The translations under genes were made by a program, and so were the position numbers. The notes under the pieces are model-generated. The model ran no database searches. It was not told the DNA's origin and saw only the letters and a program-made list of their open reading frames with translations. A DNA stretch of 64,000 bases from Micrococcus porci (GTDB lineage: Bacteria; Actinomycetota; Actinomycetes; Actinomycetales; Micrococcaceae): positions 1,922,001 through 1,986,000 of the forward strand of contig NZ_CP083691.1 of NCBI RefSeq assembly GCF_020097155.1, read 5' to 3'. This document shows, one piece after another, positions 17,759 through 26,099 of the stretch (position 1 is the first letter of the stretch; each line of letters begins with the position of its first letter).

Positions 17759-18175
17759 GGCAGCACCTCCCGCCGGGCGGCGGTCCACACCGTCCGTCGC
17801 GCGGCGACTCAGGCCCGCCGCCGGCCGCGTTGCCCCGTCGACGCGCAGGGCGTCCTCGGGTGCGCCGGGAGACGGGCTCCAGGAAAGTCCGGTGATGGAC
17901 CACGGGCGCCAGGGGCGTTCCCGCGGAACCGCTGCGACGCACCGATCCGGGCCCTCTCGGATGTCCTCGCCGGGCGGCGCCCCGGCCGTCCCGGATCCCG
18001 GGGCGGGCGCGTCCCGGGGTCCCGGGCGGGCGTCACGGCGGCGGCCCGTGGGCGGGCGCGCAGCGGGCAGACCCGCGGTGTGGGCACGGATCGACCGGTC
18101 GCCATTCTCTCATACCCGTCCCAAGGCGACCCCACGCAGGCCGCAACGCACCGCGGGCCCGCCCAGGGCCGGTGC
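17759..18175. other. rne upstream region, no gene
   Basis: 417 bases without a credible gene. It contains several G+C hairpins but no convincing -10/-35 pair on the minus strand. It would form a long rne leader if transcription starts near the transposon edge at 18176; long leaders are used for RNase E autoregulation in enterobacteria, but nothing here proves that. Confidence 0.4.
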
Positions 18176-19162
18176 CTAGATGTACTGATCGGGGACGTTG
18201 GTCAATCGTGAGAACGGCGGCTGGTTCCCGCAGGCGGTGTGGGGCCGGTGCTGGTTGTAGTAGTGCAGCCAGCCATCGAGCTCGCCGCGTCGTTCGGCCT
18301 CGGAGGTGTAGCAGCGGGCGTAGGCCCACCCATCGGCCAGGGTCCGATGGAATCTCTCGATCTTGCCGTTGGTCTGCGGCCGATACGGTCGCGTGCGCTT
18401 GTGCTTGATGCCGAGCTCGTGACAGGTATCCCGCCACAGGTGCGATCGGTAGGCGCCGCCGTTGTCTGACAGCACCCGCTCGACGGTCACACCTCGCCGG
18501 TTGAACCACTCCACGGCCCGCACCAGCACGGCCGAGGCTGTCACGGCGGTTTCGTCGTCGTGGATCTCGGCGTAGGCGACGCGGGAGTGGTCGTCGATGA
18601 CGGTGTGGACGTAGGCCTTGCCCATCAACGGGTCGGAGTACTTGCTCCTGAGCTTGCCTGGTGTAGCTGCCCGGTTCTTCTCGCCCTGGCGGCGTCCGAC
18701 GTAGCGCCAGCCTCCCCCATCGGGGATGTTGCCGAGCTTCTTCACGTCGACGTGGAGCATCGCGCCGGGATGGTCGTGCTCGTAACGGCGCACCGGTTCC
18801 CCCGTGGCGCGGTCCACATGCGACAGCCGGTTCAGGTGGGCGTCGGTCAGGATCCGGTGGACCGTCGACGGCGCGATCCCCAGCCGACATGCCAACTGCA
18901 CGGGTCCTTCTCGGAGTCGGAGCCGCAGCTGGATACAGCGGCGAGTGACCGTCGGGCTGGTCTTGTTCGGTGAGTGGTGCGGTCGCGAAGAGCGGTCCTG
19001 CATGGACTCGCCCGCTCGGTGGCGGTCCGCCCAGCGCTTCACGGTGGGCCAGGAGACCTGGAAGCGGGCGGCAACCTCGCTGATCGGCCATCCGTCGTCG
19101 ACGACGAGTTGGGCGACCTTCAAGCGGTGGCGAGGTGTGAGGGCGGCGTTGGCATGGGACAT
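18176..19162 (-). CDS. IS481-family transposase (Tn A)
   Basis: 328 residues. An N-terminal pair of helix-turn-helix units (LKVAQLVVDDGWPISEVAARF; SWPTVKRWADRH) is followed by an integrase core with the DDE triad: HTVIDDHSRVAY, LSDNGGAYRSH and NGKIERFHRTLADGW. The ATG at 19162 follows GGAGC. The stop TAG is the reverse complement of the first three bases of the CTAG target, so it is provided by the host flank rather than by the element. Length and motifs are complete, so it may be active. Confidence 0.9.
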   Translation of the reverse strand: MSHANAALTPRHRLKVAQLVVDDGWPISEVAARFQVSWPTVKRWADRHRAGESMQDRSSRPHHSPNKTSPTVTRRCIQLRLRLREGPVQLACRLGIAPSTVHRILTDAHLNRLSHVDRATGEPVRRYEHDHPGAMLHVDVKKLGNIPDGGGWRYVGRRQGEKNRAATPGKLRSKYSDPLMGKAYVHTVIDDHSRVAYAEIHDDETAVTASAVLVRAVEWFNRRGVTVERVLSDNGGAYRSHLWRDTCHELGIKHKRTRPYRPQTNGKIERFHRTLADGWAYARCYTSEAERRGELDGWLHYYNQHRPHTACGNQPPFSRLTNVPDQYI

Positions 19163-19173
19163 GGCTGCTCCAT

Positions 19174-19212
19174 GCGGCAGCGGGCGGCCCAAGAGGGGCC
19201 GCCCGCTGCCGC
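19174..19212. terminator. Insulating terminator between Tn A cargo and transposase
   Basis: A perfect 17-bp stem GCGGCAGCGGGCGGCCC with its complement, loop AAGAG, lies between the oxidoreductase stop (19235) and the transposase start. It would keep cargo transcription from entering the transposase gene. Confidence 0.75.
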
Positions 19213-19234
19213 TGTTGGTCGTTGAAGTGTCAGG

Positions 19235-20104
19235 TCACAAGGCGGGGATCAGTTCCTCTTGCATCCAGCCAGCAAGGCTCGTTGGAGTCGTGCTGGTTGC
19301 TGTGCGCAGTTGTTCCGGGTGGAAGTCGTCGCGCAGTCCAGTGCTCATGCCCAACACGGCGTCGGCCATTGCCGGGGGCATGCCAGCCGTGAGGTATTGC
19401 TGGCGCATCAGGTCATCGCTGATCTGCTCTGCCTGGACATGCCGCCCGGTCAGGTCGGTGAGAAGCGCGGCCACGTCGTTCCACGACAGATCCTGCGGGC
19501 CATGGACCGCCTGTACCCGATGTCCATGCCACGACGGGTTCAGCAGTGTCAGCGCGGCAACCTCGGCGATGTCGCGCGGCGAGACCCAGCTGAACTGATG
19601 GTCCAGAGGCAGGACCGTCCGCAACCGTCCCTGGCGCACATCCTCCATGCTCAGCAGCAGGTTGGTGAAGAAGTAGCCGCAACGCAGGTGCGTCACGTCC
19701 GCGTCCAGGCGGTCGAGGGCGACCTCGGTGGCGGCGAGGCCGTCGATCTCACCGACCCCATGCCGCTTCTCCGCACCGACGCTGCTCTGGAACACGACCC
19801 GAGCAATGGTATTCGCCTCGACCGCGGCGACGATGGCCTGCGTCGCCCTGGCGTAGTCAGCCAGCGGATCAGCCGATGCGGTGCTCGGGTCGACCCAGTA
19901 GATGGCATCTACCCCGCGGGTGGCCTTCACGACCTGCTCGGGGTCAGTGGAGTCAGCTTCCACGACGTCGACGTGTGTGAGGAGATCGATGGGGATCTTG
20001 GATGGGGTGCGGGCCAGAAGCAGTGGCCGCACACCGGCACGGATCATCATGCCGGTCAGGTGGGTGCCGACATTTCCTGTCGGGGTGGTCACAGCGATAC
20101 GCAT
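19235..20104 (-). CDS. NmrA-like NAD(P)-binding oxidoreductase, cargo of Tn A
   Basis: 289 residues. The Rossmann start MRIAVTTPTGNVGTHL has the TGxxG variant typical of atypical short-chain dehydrogenases; VEADSTDPEQVVKATRGVDAIYWV and FQSSVGAEKRHGVGEIDGLAATEVAL follow the NmrA/quinone oxidoreductase pattern, and no classical YxxxK pair is visible. Such proteins act as NAD(P)H-dependent quinone or azo reductases or as redox sensors. It is transcribed away from the WYL regulator with 87 bp between, so the regulator probably controls it. Its substrate is unknown. Presence inside transposon ends indicates transfer. Confidence 0.8.
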   Translation of the reverse strand: MRIAVTTPTGNVGTHLTGMMIRAGVRPLLLARTPSKIPIDLLTHVDVVEADSTDPEQVVKATRGVDAIYWVDPSTASADPLADYARATQAIVAAVEANTIARVVFQSSVGAEKRHGVGEIDGLAATEVALDRLDADVTHLRCGYFFTNLLLSMEDVRQGRLRTVLPLDHQFSWVSPRDIAEVAALTLLNPSWHGHRVQAVHGPQDLSWNDVAALLTDLTGRHVQAEQISDDLMRQQYLTAGMPPAMADAVLGMSTGLRDDFHPEQLRTATSTTPTSLAGWMQEELIPAL

Positions 20105-20179
20105 TGGAGTCTCTTCTCAGGGCCGCTCATGCTCCGACGCTACCGAGAGACGAGGCCTGTTCCTGGCCGCATCTCGACG

Positions 20180-20185
20180 GATAAT
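20180..20185 (+). promoter_or_regulatory. -10 element of the Tn A WYL gene
   Basis: GATAAT lies 6 bp before the ATG at 20192, which implies a leaderless transcript; no ribosome-binding sequence precedes the start. The -35 is unclear. Confidence 0.4.
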
Positions 20186-20191
20186 CGATGC

Positions 20192-20905
20192 ATGGACAGT
20201 CCCTCGGCACGCTCGCTACGCCTGTTGGCGCTGCTGCAAACGGGACGTCGGTGGACCGTGGCTGACCTGAGCCGCCGACTCGAGGTGGCACCTCGGACGG
20301 TTCGCCGTGATGTCGCCCGGCTGCGGATGCTGGGCTACGACATTCAGTCCCACCCGGGCCCCGGCGGGGCATACGTTCTTGCCCCGAGCATCAAGATCCC
20401 ACCGCTTCTCCTGGACGCCGACGAGGTCTGCGCGCTTGTCACGGGGCTCCTCATCCTTGAAGCAGGCTTCGCAGACGACAGCGCAACTACCGTGAGAGCC
20501 AAGCTTGAGCGACTTCTACCTCCCAGCCTGCGTCAACGAGCCGTCGCCGCTGCCGCGGCTACCCAGGTCCTCACCGCCACGCACGCGTTCGATTGGCCCG
20601 CCCTGGGGATGATCGCGGACACCATCGCGGTTGGACAGCATCTGGGCTTCGCATACACCGACCAACACGGTCACGCGAGCAACCGGATCGTTCAGCCGTA
20701 CCGCCAGGTCCTGCGCCACGGCATCTGGTACCTCGTCGCCTACGACACGCAGCGTGAGGACTGGCGCCTGTTCCGCAGCGACCGCGTTCACGAACCTGAG
20801 CCCCGAACGCCAGCACCGGGATACGAGGCCCACCCCTTCCCTGACGAGTCCATCCACCGCTGGCTCATCACCGACTTCGGACGCGCCGCACAACACGTCA
20901 ACTAA
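20192..20905 (+). CDS. HTH/WYL transcriptional regulator, cargo of Tn A
   Basis: 237 residues. An N-terminal winged helix (SLRLLALLQTGRRWTVADLSRRLEVAPRTVRRDVARLRMLGY) is followed by a linker and a WYL domain, seen as YRQVLRHGIWYLVAYDTQREDWRLFRSDRV (about 165-195). WYL proteins of the YafY type bind a ligand and repress or activate a neighbouring divergent gene. The stop lies 22 nt inside the right transposon end. It shares architecture with the regulator at 31196-31888, cargo of the second transposon. The most likely target is the oxidoreductase promoter. Confidence 0.85.
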   Translation: MDSPSARSLRLLALLQTGRRWTVADLSRRLEVAPRTVRRDVARLRMLGYDIQSHPGPGGAYVLAPSIKIPPLLLDADEVCALVTGLLILEAGFADDSATTVRAKLERLLPPSLRQRAVAAAAATQVLTATHAFDWPALGMIADTIAVGQHLGFAYTDQHGHASNRIVQPYRQVLRHGIWYLVAYDTQREDWRLFRSDRVHEPEPRTPAPGYEAHPFPDESIHRWLITDFGRAAQHVN

Positions 20906-20928
20906 CGTCCTCGGGTAGTACAACTAAG

Positions 20929-20962
20929 CCAGTTCTCGAGCGTCAACGGCGTCGAGAACTGG
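20929..20962. repeat. Perfect palindrome just outside Tn A
   Basis: CCAGTTCTCGA (20929-20939) and TCGAGAACTGG (20952-20962) are exact complements around 12 nt, beginning one base after the transposon edge. It could be a terminator, a regulator site or a preferred landing structure. Confidence 0.5.
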
Positions 20963-21065
20963 TTGCAGCAGCCTGGGCACGCACACCATGGCTGAACCCT
21001 AGCCAGGGGCCCTGGTGGGACCGGGCCGCGCCTCATGCGGGCGGGGAATCGGGTCCCGTGGACCC

Positions 21066-22427
21066 TCACCGCCGCCCGAAGCCAGCCAGCATCACGGCGA
21101 GGTCGTCCTCTGCGCCGGCCCGAGCACCCGACGTGCTGCCCAGGGCCTCTGCGGTGAGGCGCCCGATGTGCACAGCGGCCGGCGCTGGTGCGGGTGCACC
21201 GGCGGGCAGGGCGAGGTCGTGATGGTGCACGGCGAGCTCCACGGCCCAGGTGGCCAGCATGTCCCCGGCGGTGAGCACATGGCCCTGGAACGCGATCGAC
21301 TCCTCGATCAGAGTGTCCGCTGCATGTCGCAGTCCTGCACTCACCTGGTTCAGGTGCTCAAGCGCGTTCCTGGGACGGGCATAAGCGGAAGCGGTGCGGC
21401 GCGTCATGAGGATCCCGGGCACCGGGTCCTTCTCCGGTTCGTACGTGGTCCAGTAGGACGCGGCGTCGACATCGGGGGTGTCGTCCGTGCGGGCCGCCAG
21501 GCCGGCGAGCATCTCCTGCAGCCCCAGGCGCACGTGCACCAGGCAGTCGAGCCGAGACCAGCCGTGGACGTGGCTGACTCCGAGCAGGGTGAGGTCGTCG
21601 AGAGAGCTGGCGCCCTCCTCGAAGGCGTCGAGCGCGGCGAGGAACGCCGTTCGGGCCTCGGCCAGGGGGACGCTGTAGGGCTTCATGACTGTCGGTTCCT
21701 CCTCCAGGCTCCGGCCTCGGAGGTGTGACGCGACGGTGATCAGCTCGGCGTTCCCGGGCGCTGGGCGGCCGTCAGCGAACGTCACCATGTCCTCCAGCCC
21801 TGCTCGCGTGTCTAGTCCGAGCCGTCCAGCCAGCTTGAGGGCGGGCCAGGCAGACCGCTCCTCGCCGTGGAGCAGCAGGGGCATGGCCGGTTCAGCGCGG
21901 CGGACGCCCTGGACGAGCACGAGCGCCTCGGACTCCACCTCCTCCGCGGGTATGTCCTGCACCTCGATCAGCACGCGCAGGCACCGCGACCGCAGGGGTG
22001 AGGCAAGCCATGCGGTGAGGCCCTCCTGGTGCCAGATGCCGGCTTCGACGCCGATGCCTCGGTCCAGGAGCGTCGCCGCGATCTGGTCGGCACCGGGTTC
22101 ATGCCAGTTCACGGAGGCGAAGTCCGGCAGCGTCTGCCAACCAACGATCGCCTGCCGTCGGTCCTCCACCGACGGTAGAGCCCAAGCTCCCGTCGTCACC
22201 CCCACCGGGACGCCGGCGCATCGCGCCCTCACTTCGCGGACCCAGCGGCCGACGTCGGGGTTCTGGAGGCTGTCCTGTCCGTGAGCGTCCTTCGGGTGGA
22301 CGTGGACGGCGTCAGCTCCGGCCGCGACGGCCTCGGCACACTCGGCTGCCACGCGGACGGGGTCGGCGCTGAGAGCGGGGTGCTCGGCGATGTCGCGGGC
22401 TCCGTTGACGCAGACCTGAAGCATCAT
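21066..22427 (-). CDS. BKACE-type protein fused to a DinB/maleylpyruvate isomerase-like domain
   Basis: 453 residues. Residues 1 to ~245 resemble the 3-keto-5-aminohexanoate cleavage (BKACE) family: MLQVCVNGARDIAEHPALS, GADAVHVHPKDAHGQDSL (metal HxH), VPVGVTTGAWALP and SVNWHEPGA. BKACE enzymes condense beta-keto acids with acetyl-CoA. After SLEEEPTV a second domain starts at MKPYSVPLAEARTAFLAALDAF, with GWSRLDCLVHVRLGLQEMLAGL and WAVELAVHHHDLALP, as in the TIGR03083/maleylpyruvate isomerase group. GGAGGAGG lies about 10 nt before that internal ATG, so this may be a fusion of two formerly separate genes. The ATG at 22427 has TAGTGT 7 bp upstream (leaderless). Confidence 0.65.
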   Translation of the reverse strand: MMLQVCVNGARDIAEHPALSADPVRVAAECAEAVAAGADAVHVHPKDAHGQDSLQNPDVGRWVREVRARCAGVPVGVTTGAWALPSVEDRRQAIVGWQTLPDFASVNWHEPGADQIAATLLDRGIGVEAGIWHQEGLTAWLASPLRSRCLRVLIEVQDIPAEEVESEALVLVQGVRRAEPAMPLLLHGEERSAWPALKLAGRLGLDTRAGLEDMVTFADGRPAPGNAELITVASHLRGRSLEEEPTVMKPYSVPLAEARTAFLAALDAFEEGASSLDDLTLLGVSHVHGWSRLDCLVHVRLGLQEMLAGLAARTDDTPDVDAASYWTTYEPEKDPVPGILMTRRTASAYARPRNALEHLNQVSAGLRHAADTLIEESIAFQGHVLTAGDMLATWAVELAVHHHDLALPAGAPAPAPAAVHIGRLTAEALGSTSGARAGAEDDLAVMLAGFGRR

Positions 22428-22764
22428 GCCCAATACACTACCGACCCTCTCGAGTCCCTCCATCGGTAGCGGCGCATAGCCATGTAGGAGCCGGGAGTGT
22501 CGAGTTGCAGCCCAGATTCCACACGACGCGCGGCGAACTCTTCGCATATCGGGCGGGATCCGGTTGGCGTGAAAACTGGGTGTCCAGGTGGGTGCTCCCG
22601 GGCGCCCCAAGACTCGCCAGAAACGTACGGGCGGCTGCGGCTCTGGCGGGTTGGTTGTGGCGAGTCATGTGGCGGGCGGACAGGGCCGGAGGTGGCGCGC
22701 ACGGCGCACGGCGGGACCCCTCGCCACAAACGACCGATTCTGCCGCCCGGCCGTGGGCCAGGAG
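22428..22764. other. Intergenic region, no gene seen
   Basis: 337 bases between two minus-strand genes. Apart from the -10 above and one copy of a 14-bp repeat (22723-22736) I see nothing I can name. Confidence 0.4.
22435..22440 (-). promoter_or_regulatory. -10 element of the BKACE fusion gene
   Basis: TAGTGT is 7 bp before the ATG, consistent with a leaderless mRNA and with choosing 22427 over the longer open frame. Confidence 0.4.
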
Positions 22765-23643
22765 TCAGGACGGGAGGAAGAACTCAGTCAGAACAGCGGT
22801 GAGCTGTTCGGGGTTGTCTTCGGCCATGTGGTGGCCGGAGTCGATGACGGCGCTTTCGGGGCGATGGGCGCACCAGGATTCCCACACTTCCGCCGGGTTC
22901 CCGTAGAGGTCCTCCATGTCGTCGTGCTTCGACCATGCGACCAGCGTGGGGCACTGGATCTGATGGCCGCGTGCACGGTCGCGTGCATCGGCGTCTCGGT
23001 CGACGTGGAGGCTGGCCCGGTAGTCCGCGATCATGGAGCGCACGGTCTGAGGGTCGCTGATGGCGGCCACCATGTCCTGGTAGTTCTCCTGTCCCATCTT
23101 CTGGGCGTCGGGCTGGTACCAGGCCAAGGGGTCCGCGCAGATCACTCGCTCGGCGTGGGGGGAGGCGAAGAAGAACCAGTGCCACCACTTCTCCGCGAAG
23201 CGGGCATCAGCGCGCTCGAGGGCCTCCAGGATCGGGACGCAGTCCAATACAGCCATACGGTCCACCCGCTCTGGAAAGTCCAGGGCGGTGCGGTACGCCA
23301 CGTAGCTGCCCCGGTCGTGGCCGACGACGCTGAAGTGATCGTGGCCGAGGTGCGTCATGAGCAGGGCGATGTCGCCGGCCATGGTGCGGTCGCTGTGGGT
23401 GTGAAGGTCGTCGCTGGGCTCTGGGGCGCTGGACTGCCCGTATCCGCGCAGGTCCGGGCAGACCACCCGGAGACCCGCGTCTGCCAGAGCGGGGGCGACC
23501 CTATGCCAGGTTGCATGGGTGCGAGGGTGGCCGTGGAGGAGGACGACTGCCGGCCCTTCGCCCCCGGTGGCGACGCGAAGCGTGACGCCCGACGGCAGCG
23601 GGATGTGTTCGAGGGCGAAGCCGGGAATCGTCATGACGCTCAT
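22765..23643 (-). CDS. Alpha/beta hydrolase, haloacetate-dehalogenase-like
   Basis: 292 residues. The fold is clear: oxyanion segment VVLLHGHPRTHATWHRVAP, DLRGYGQSS, nucleophile elbow VVGHDRGSYVAYRTAL (Asp in GHDRG), and a late GHHMAEDNPEQL carrying the catalytic histidine. An Asp nucleophile and the paired Arg of HPRTH and the RG after the nucleophile are typical of fluoroacetate dehalogenases and epoxide hydrolases; WHWFFFASP supports the former. It is cytoplasmic with no signal peptide. The start was placed at the ATG 23643 because homology begins there; ribosome binding is weak. A 14-bp direct repeat flanks the gene. Confidence 0.75.
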   Translation of the reverse strand: MSVMTIPGFALEHIPLPSGVTLRVATGGEGPAVVLLHGHPRTHATWHRVAPALADAGLRVVCPDLRGYGQSSAPEPSDDLHTHSDRTMAGDIALLMTHLGHDHFSVVGHDRGSYVAYRTALDFPERVDRMAVLDCVPILEALERADARFAEKWWHWFFFASPHAERVICADPLAWYQPDAQKMGQENYQDMVAAISDPQTVRSMIADYRASLHVDRDADARDRARGHQIQCPTLVAWSKHDDMEDLYGNPAEVWESWCAHRPESAVIDSGHHMAEDNPEQLTAVLTEFFLPS

Positions 23644-23779
23644 CGTCGAGGACCGTTGCCCATGACACAAGGCGGCGATCGAAGTGGTGTCGGTGCCGAG
23701 TCTACTGGCGAAGAGGTGAGCGGCCACAAACGACCGTTTACGCCCGTGTCAGGGATCGCCAAAGCCCTGACTTGGCACC

Positions 23780-24001
23780 TCAACGGGATCGGTTTCGAGG
23801 GTGTTGACGCGCTTGACGCTCATTTCCTCTGCGGTAGTTGCCTGTCAGGCGCGCCATGAACTCCTGGGGGTCGCCCGCTTCGACGTCCTCTAAGAAGGAA
23901 GCCGCTCTGACGCCCCGCAAGACCGTCGCCTGCTTGCCGCGATGCGTAATGATCACTTCACCAGCTCGTTCGACGTAATCGAACCCCTCAGGTCTTGGCA
24001 T
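23780..24001 (-). CDS. Phd/YefM antitoxin-like small protein
   Basis: 73 residues, with AGEVIITHRGKQATVLRGVRAASFLEDVE resembling the beta-hairpin and helix of Phd/YefM antitoxins, which bind operator DNA through this part and a toxin through the C-terminus. The C-terminal third is short and basic. No RelE- or Doc-like gene follows it on either strand before 23643, so it is an orphan or the toxin was lost when the region was rearranged. Confidence 0.5.
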   Translation of the reverse strand: MPRPEGFDYVERAGEVIITHRGKQATVLRGVRAASFLEDVEAGDPQEFMARLTGNYRRGNERQARQHPRNRSR

Positions 24002-24121
24002 AACGGCGAGCCTACTGATCAGGCCTCCCCTCGGACCAGCACATTTTTCTGAGGCGTGAGCGGCCGCAGCGCCGCCGTGTAGCTCAAACGAAGGTGAAGC
24101 GTCCCGGGTTTCGTGCCGCTC

Positions 24122-25057
24122 CTATGTGGGTGCCAGCTCTCGGTTGAGGGCGGCGTAGTAGGCAGTCTCGTACTCGGCCGGGGTGGTCATAGCCAGGGAC
24201 GAGTGGAGCCTTCGATTGTTGTACCACTCGACCCATCCGGCGGTGGCGTACTCCACGTCGGCGATGGTCTTGTACGGGCCGTTGTGGAAGATCGTGGTGG
24301 TGATGCACTCGGTCCTGTACAAGCCGATGACGCATTCCATGAGCGCGTTGTCATACGCATCGGCGACGGTCCCGATGGACGCGGCGATGCCCTCGGCGGC
24401 CAGGTGCTCGGCGAAGCAAAGGCTCGTGTACTGCGACCCGGCATCGCTGTGCGCGATCAGCTCGCCGGGCTGCACAGGGTGCCCGTGCCGGTCACGGTCC
24501 CACAACGCGATCCGCAGCGGGGTCAGAACCAGCGGGGTCGTCTTGGCCGTCGCGGCATGCCAGGCGAGGATTCTCTGCGAGTAGCAGTCCAGCACGAACG
24601 CGACGTATACGAAGCCCGCCCACGTGCGCACATAGGTGAAGTCCGCGACCCACTTCGTGTTCGGCGCGGCCGCGGTGAAGTCTCGATTGAGCAGGTCACC
24701 GGCACGGCAGCCGTCCTTGGCCGGGACGGTGGTGCGCACTGGCCTGCCTCGACGCACACCGTTCATCCCCGCAACCCGCATGAGCCGGTCCACACGACCG
24801 GCGCCGACCTGGTGACCTTCTCGACGCAGCCACGCGGTCATCTTCCGACGCCCGTACAGCCCTTCCGGGGTGCCGACAAGGTCGTGCAGGACGTTGAGCA
24901 GGACCGCGTCGGACGTGTCACGAGCCGACGCGCTGCGGCGGCGCCACGCCCGGTAGGTGCGTGCGGCGATCTGACAGCCCTCCTGACGGAGCACCCTGCA
25001 GATCGACTCGACCGCATGCCCCTTGGCGCGCATCTGATCGATGAATCCCATGATCAT
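24122..25057 (-). CDS. IS3-family transposase OrfB
   Basis: 311 residues. An HTH_21-type start (ALLNVLHD-like region, GLYGRRKMTAWLRREGH) precedes an rve core with WVADFTYVRTWAGFVYVAFVLDCY (D), IAHSDAGSQYTSLCF (D) and YDNALMECVIGLYRTE (E). The start overlaps the OrfA stop by four bases (ATGA), and the -1 frame is open upstream through the GATTTTC run, so it can be made by coupling or as an OrfAB fusion by -1 frameshifting. All catalytic residues are present. Confidence 0.88.
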   Translation of the reverse strand: MIMGFIDQMRAKGHAVESICRVLRQEGCQIAARTYRAWRRRSASARDTSDAVLLNVLHDLVGTPEGLYGRRKMTAWLRREGHQVGAGRVDRLMRVAGMNGVRRGRPVRTTVPAKDGCRAGDLLNRDFTAAAPNTKWVADFTYVRTWAGFVYVAFVLDCYSQRILAWHAATAKTTPLVLTPLRIALWDRDRHGHPVQPGELIAHSDAGSQYTSLCFAEHLAAEGIAASIGTVADAYDNALMECVIGLYRTECITTTIFHNGPYKTIADVEYATAGWVEWYNNRRLHSSLAMTTPAEYETAYYAALNRELAPT

Positions 25058-25365
25058 CGGTTGCGGGGGTCGAGCTCCCCCGCGAAGAAAATCGAGGCCT
25101 TGCGCAGGATCTCGTTGTCCTCCCGCAATCGCTTGACCTCGCCGCGCAGGCGCTTGAGCTCGGCCAGGTCATCGCTGGTCGGCCCGTCCTTGAGGCCGGC
25201 GTCGACGCGGTGCTGACAGACCCAGCGGCGCAAGGTCTCGCGCCCCACGTCGACCTTCGGCGACACCAAAGCCACGGCCTTCGTGACTGACCCGGCTTCC
25301 TCGACACGGTCCAGGACCATCCGCACCGCGCGGTCCTTCACCTCGGGATCGAACTTCTTCGGCAT
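25054..25365 (-). CDS. IS3-family transposase OrfA
   Basis: 103 residues from MPKKFDPEVKDRAVRMVLDRV. A helix-turn-helix (GRETLRRWVCQHRVDAGL) and a leucine-zipper-like coil (ELKRLRGEVKRLREDNEILRKASIFFA) are typical of OrfA. GAGAGG lies upstream of the chosen ATG. Confidence 0.85.
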   Translation of the reverse strand: MPKKFDPEVKDRAVRMVLDRVEEAGSVTKAVALVSPKVDVGRETLRRWVCQHRVDAGLKDGPTSDDLAELKRLRGEVKRLREDNEILRKASIFFAGELDPRNR

Positions 25366-25419
25366 GAACAACATCCTCTCGAACTCGAAAGGAAGCGGCA
25401 TCACACCCTGGACGCTTCA

Positions 25420-25749
25420 GGTGCGCTGATGACGACACTTGAACCCGGTTGTCAACTCAAGTTGACGCGGCGAGCCTCGCTTGAAAGACGTGTGGCAGCT
25501 CATGAGGCGCTCCGGGCTGGGGTTGACTCAGGCGGGTCCGCTCGCGGAACAGACGTCTGGCCGACGATGATCAGGCGATGGGACGCTCCGGCTGGGCGCT
25601 GCTAAAGACGGCGGTCGTGCACCGGGCAGATGATCTTTCCCGGCGATGGACGTCGCGCGGGGTGCGCTCACCGGACTGGAGGCTCAGTCGCGGCTAGCTT
25701 AAAGTCGGGGTGCCAGCGTCTATGTAGTGTCGCAGGCTGGGTAAGGTGA
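25420..25749. other. Intergenic region, no gene seen
   Basis: 330 bases between the IS3 element and the ArsR gene. It has mixed composition and short open frames only; I recognise no RNA gene, promoter or repeat. It may be debris of earlier insertions. Confidence 0.4.
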
Positions 25750-26067
25750 TCAGTCGCCGCTGTCGCTTCCGATGAGGTCGAGCAGGCCCGGGAAGCGCGC
25801 ATCGAGGTCGCGCCTGCGCAGAGTCACCTCGCTGCGGTTGCCCCGGTCGACCTGGTGCACCAGCCCGGCCTCGCGGAGCACCTTGAAGTGATGACTGCGC
25901 GTGGACTTCGACAGGTCCAGGCCGAAGCTCGTGCAGGAGCGCTCGCTGCCGTCCGCATCGTTCACCAGGTCATGAATGACGCGCCGCCGATGAGGGTCGG
26001 CCAGCGCCGACAGCACCGCACCGAGCTCGATCTCGTCCGGCTCCACACCGTCGGTCCTGCCAGCCAT
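25750..26067 (-). CDS. ArsR-family transcriptional regulator
   Basis: 105 residues. The winged helix reads ELGAVLSALADPHRRRVIHDL, then SKSTRSHHFKVLREAGLVHQVDRGNRSEVTLRR. SerSCTSFGLD contains one cysteine, but there is no ELCVCDL metal site, so it is probably not a classical metal sensor. GGAGGG lies 5 nt before the ATG at 26067, which decides against the longer frame from 26121. It is divergent from an MFS exporter, and the region between them contains paired operator-like repeats. Confidence 0.85.
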   Translation of the reverse strand: MAGRTDGVEPDEIELGAVLSALADPHRRRVIHDLVNDADGSERSCTSFGLDLSKSTRSHHFKVLREAGLVHQVDRGNRSEVTLRRRDLDARFPGLLDLIGSDSGD

Positions 26068-26099
26068 CGTCGCCCTCCATCTCCGTACAGCATCAAAGG

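Larger units (their letters stand above)
18176..20927. mobile_element. IS481-type transposon with cargo (Tn A)
   Basis: The left end reads CTAG-A-TGTACTGATCGGGG. The right end, read inward from 20927, is CTTAG-T-TGTACTACCCGAGG; both then continue into GACGTT. Between them lie an IS481 transposase, a 17-bp terminator hairpin, an NmrA-like oxidoreductase gene and a divergent WYL regulator, 2.75 kb in all. The left target copy is CTAG and the right is CTAA, so one base of the duplication has changed or the target was imperfect. Confidence 0.7.
24095..25419. mobile_element. IS3-family insertion sequence (first copy type)
   Basis: Ends TGAAGCGTCCCGGGTTTCGT (from 24095) and, read inward from 25419, TGAAGCGTCCAGGGTGTGAT. 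The element is 1325 bp with two overlapping frames on the minus strand. No exact target duplication was found in the adjacent bases. Confidence 0.8.

Noticed and set aside
14543..18211. A 1222-residue open frame on the plus strand
   Set aside because: It is the antisense of rne and rplU leader; the rne frame has the conserved domains and ribosome-binding site. Long antisense frames are common at this GC content.
19259..20191. Longer WYL regulator starting at 19259
   Set aside because: The extra part is antisense to the NmrA-like gene; the -10 and domain start favour 20192.
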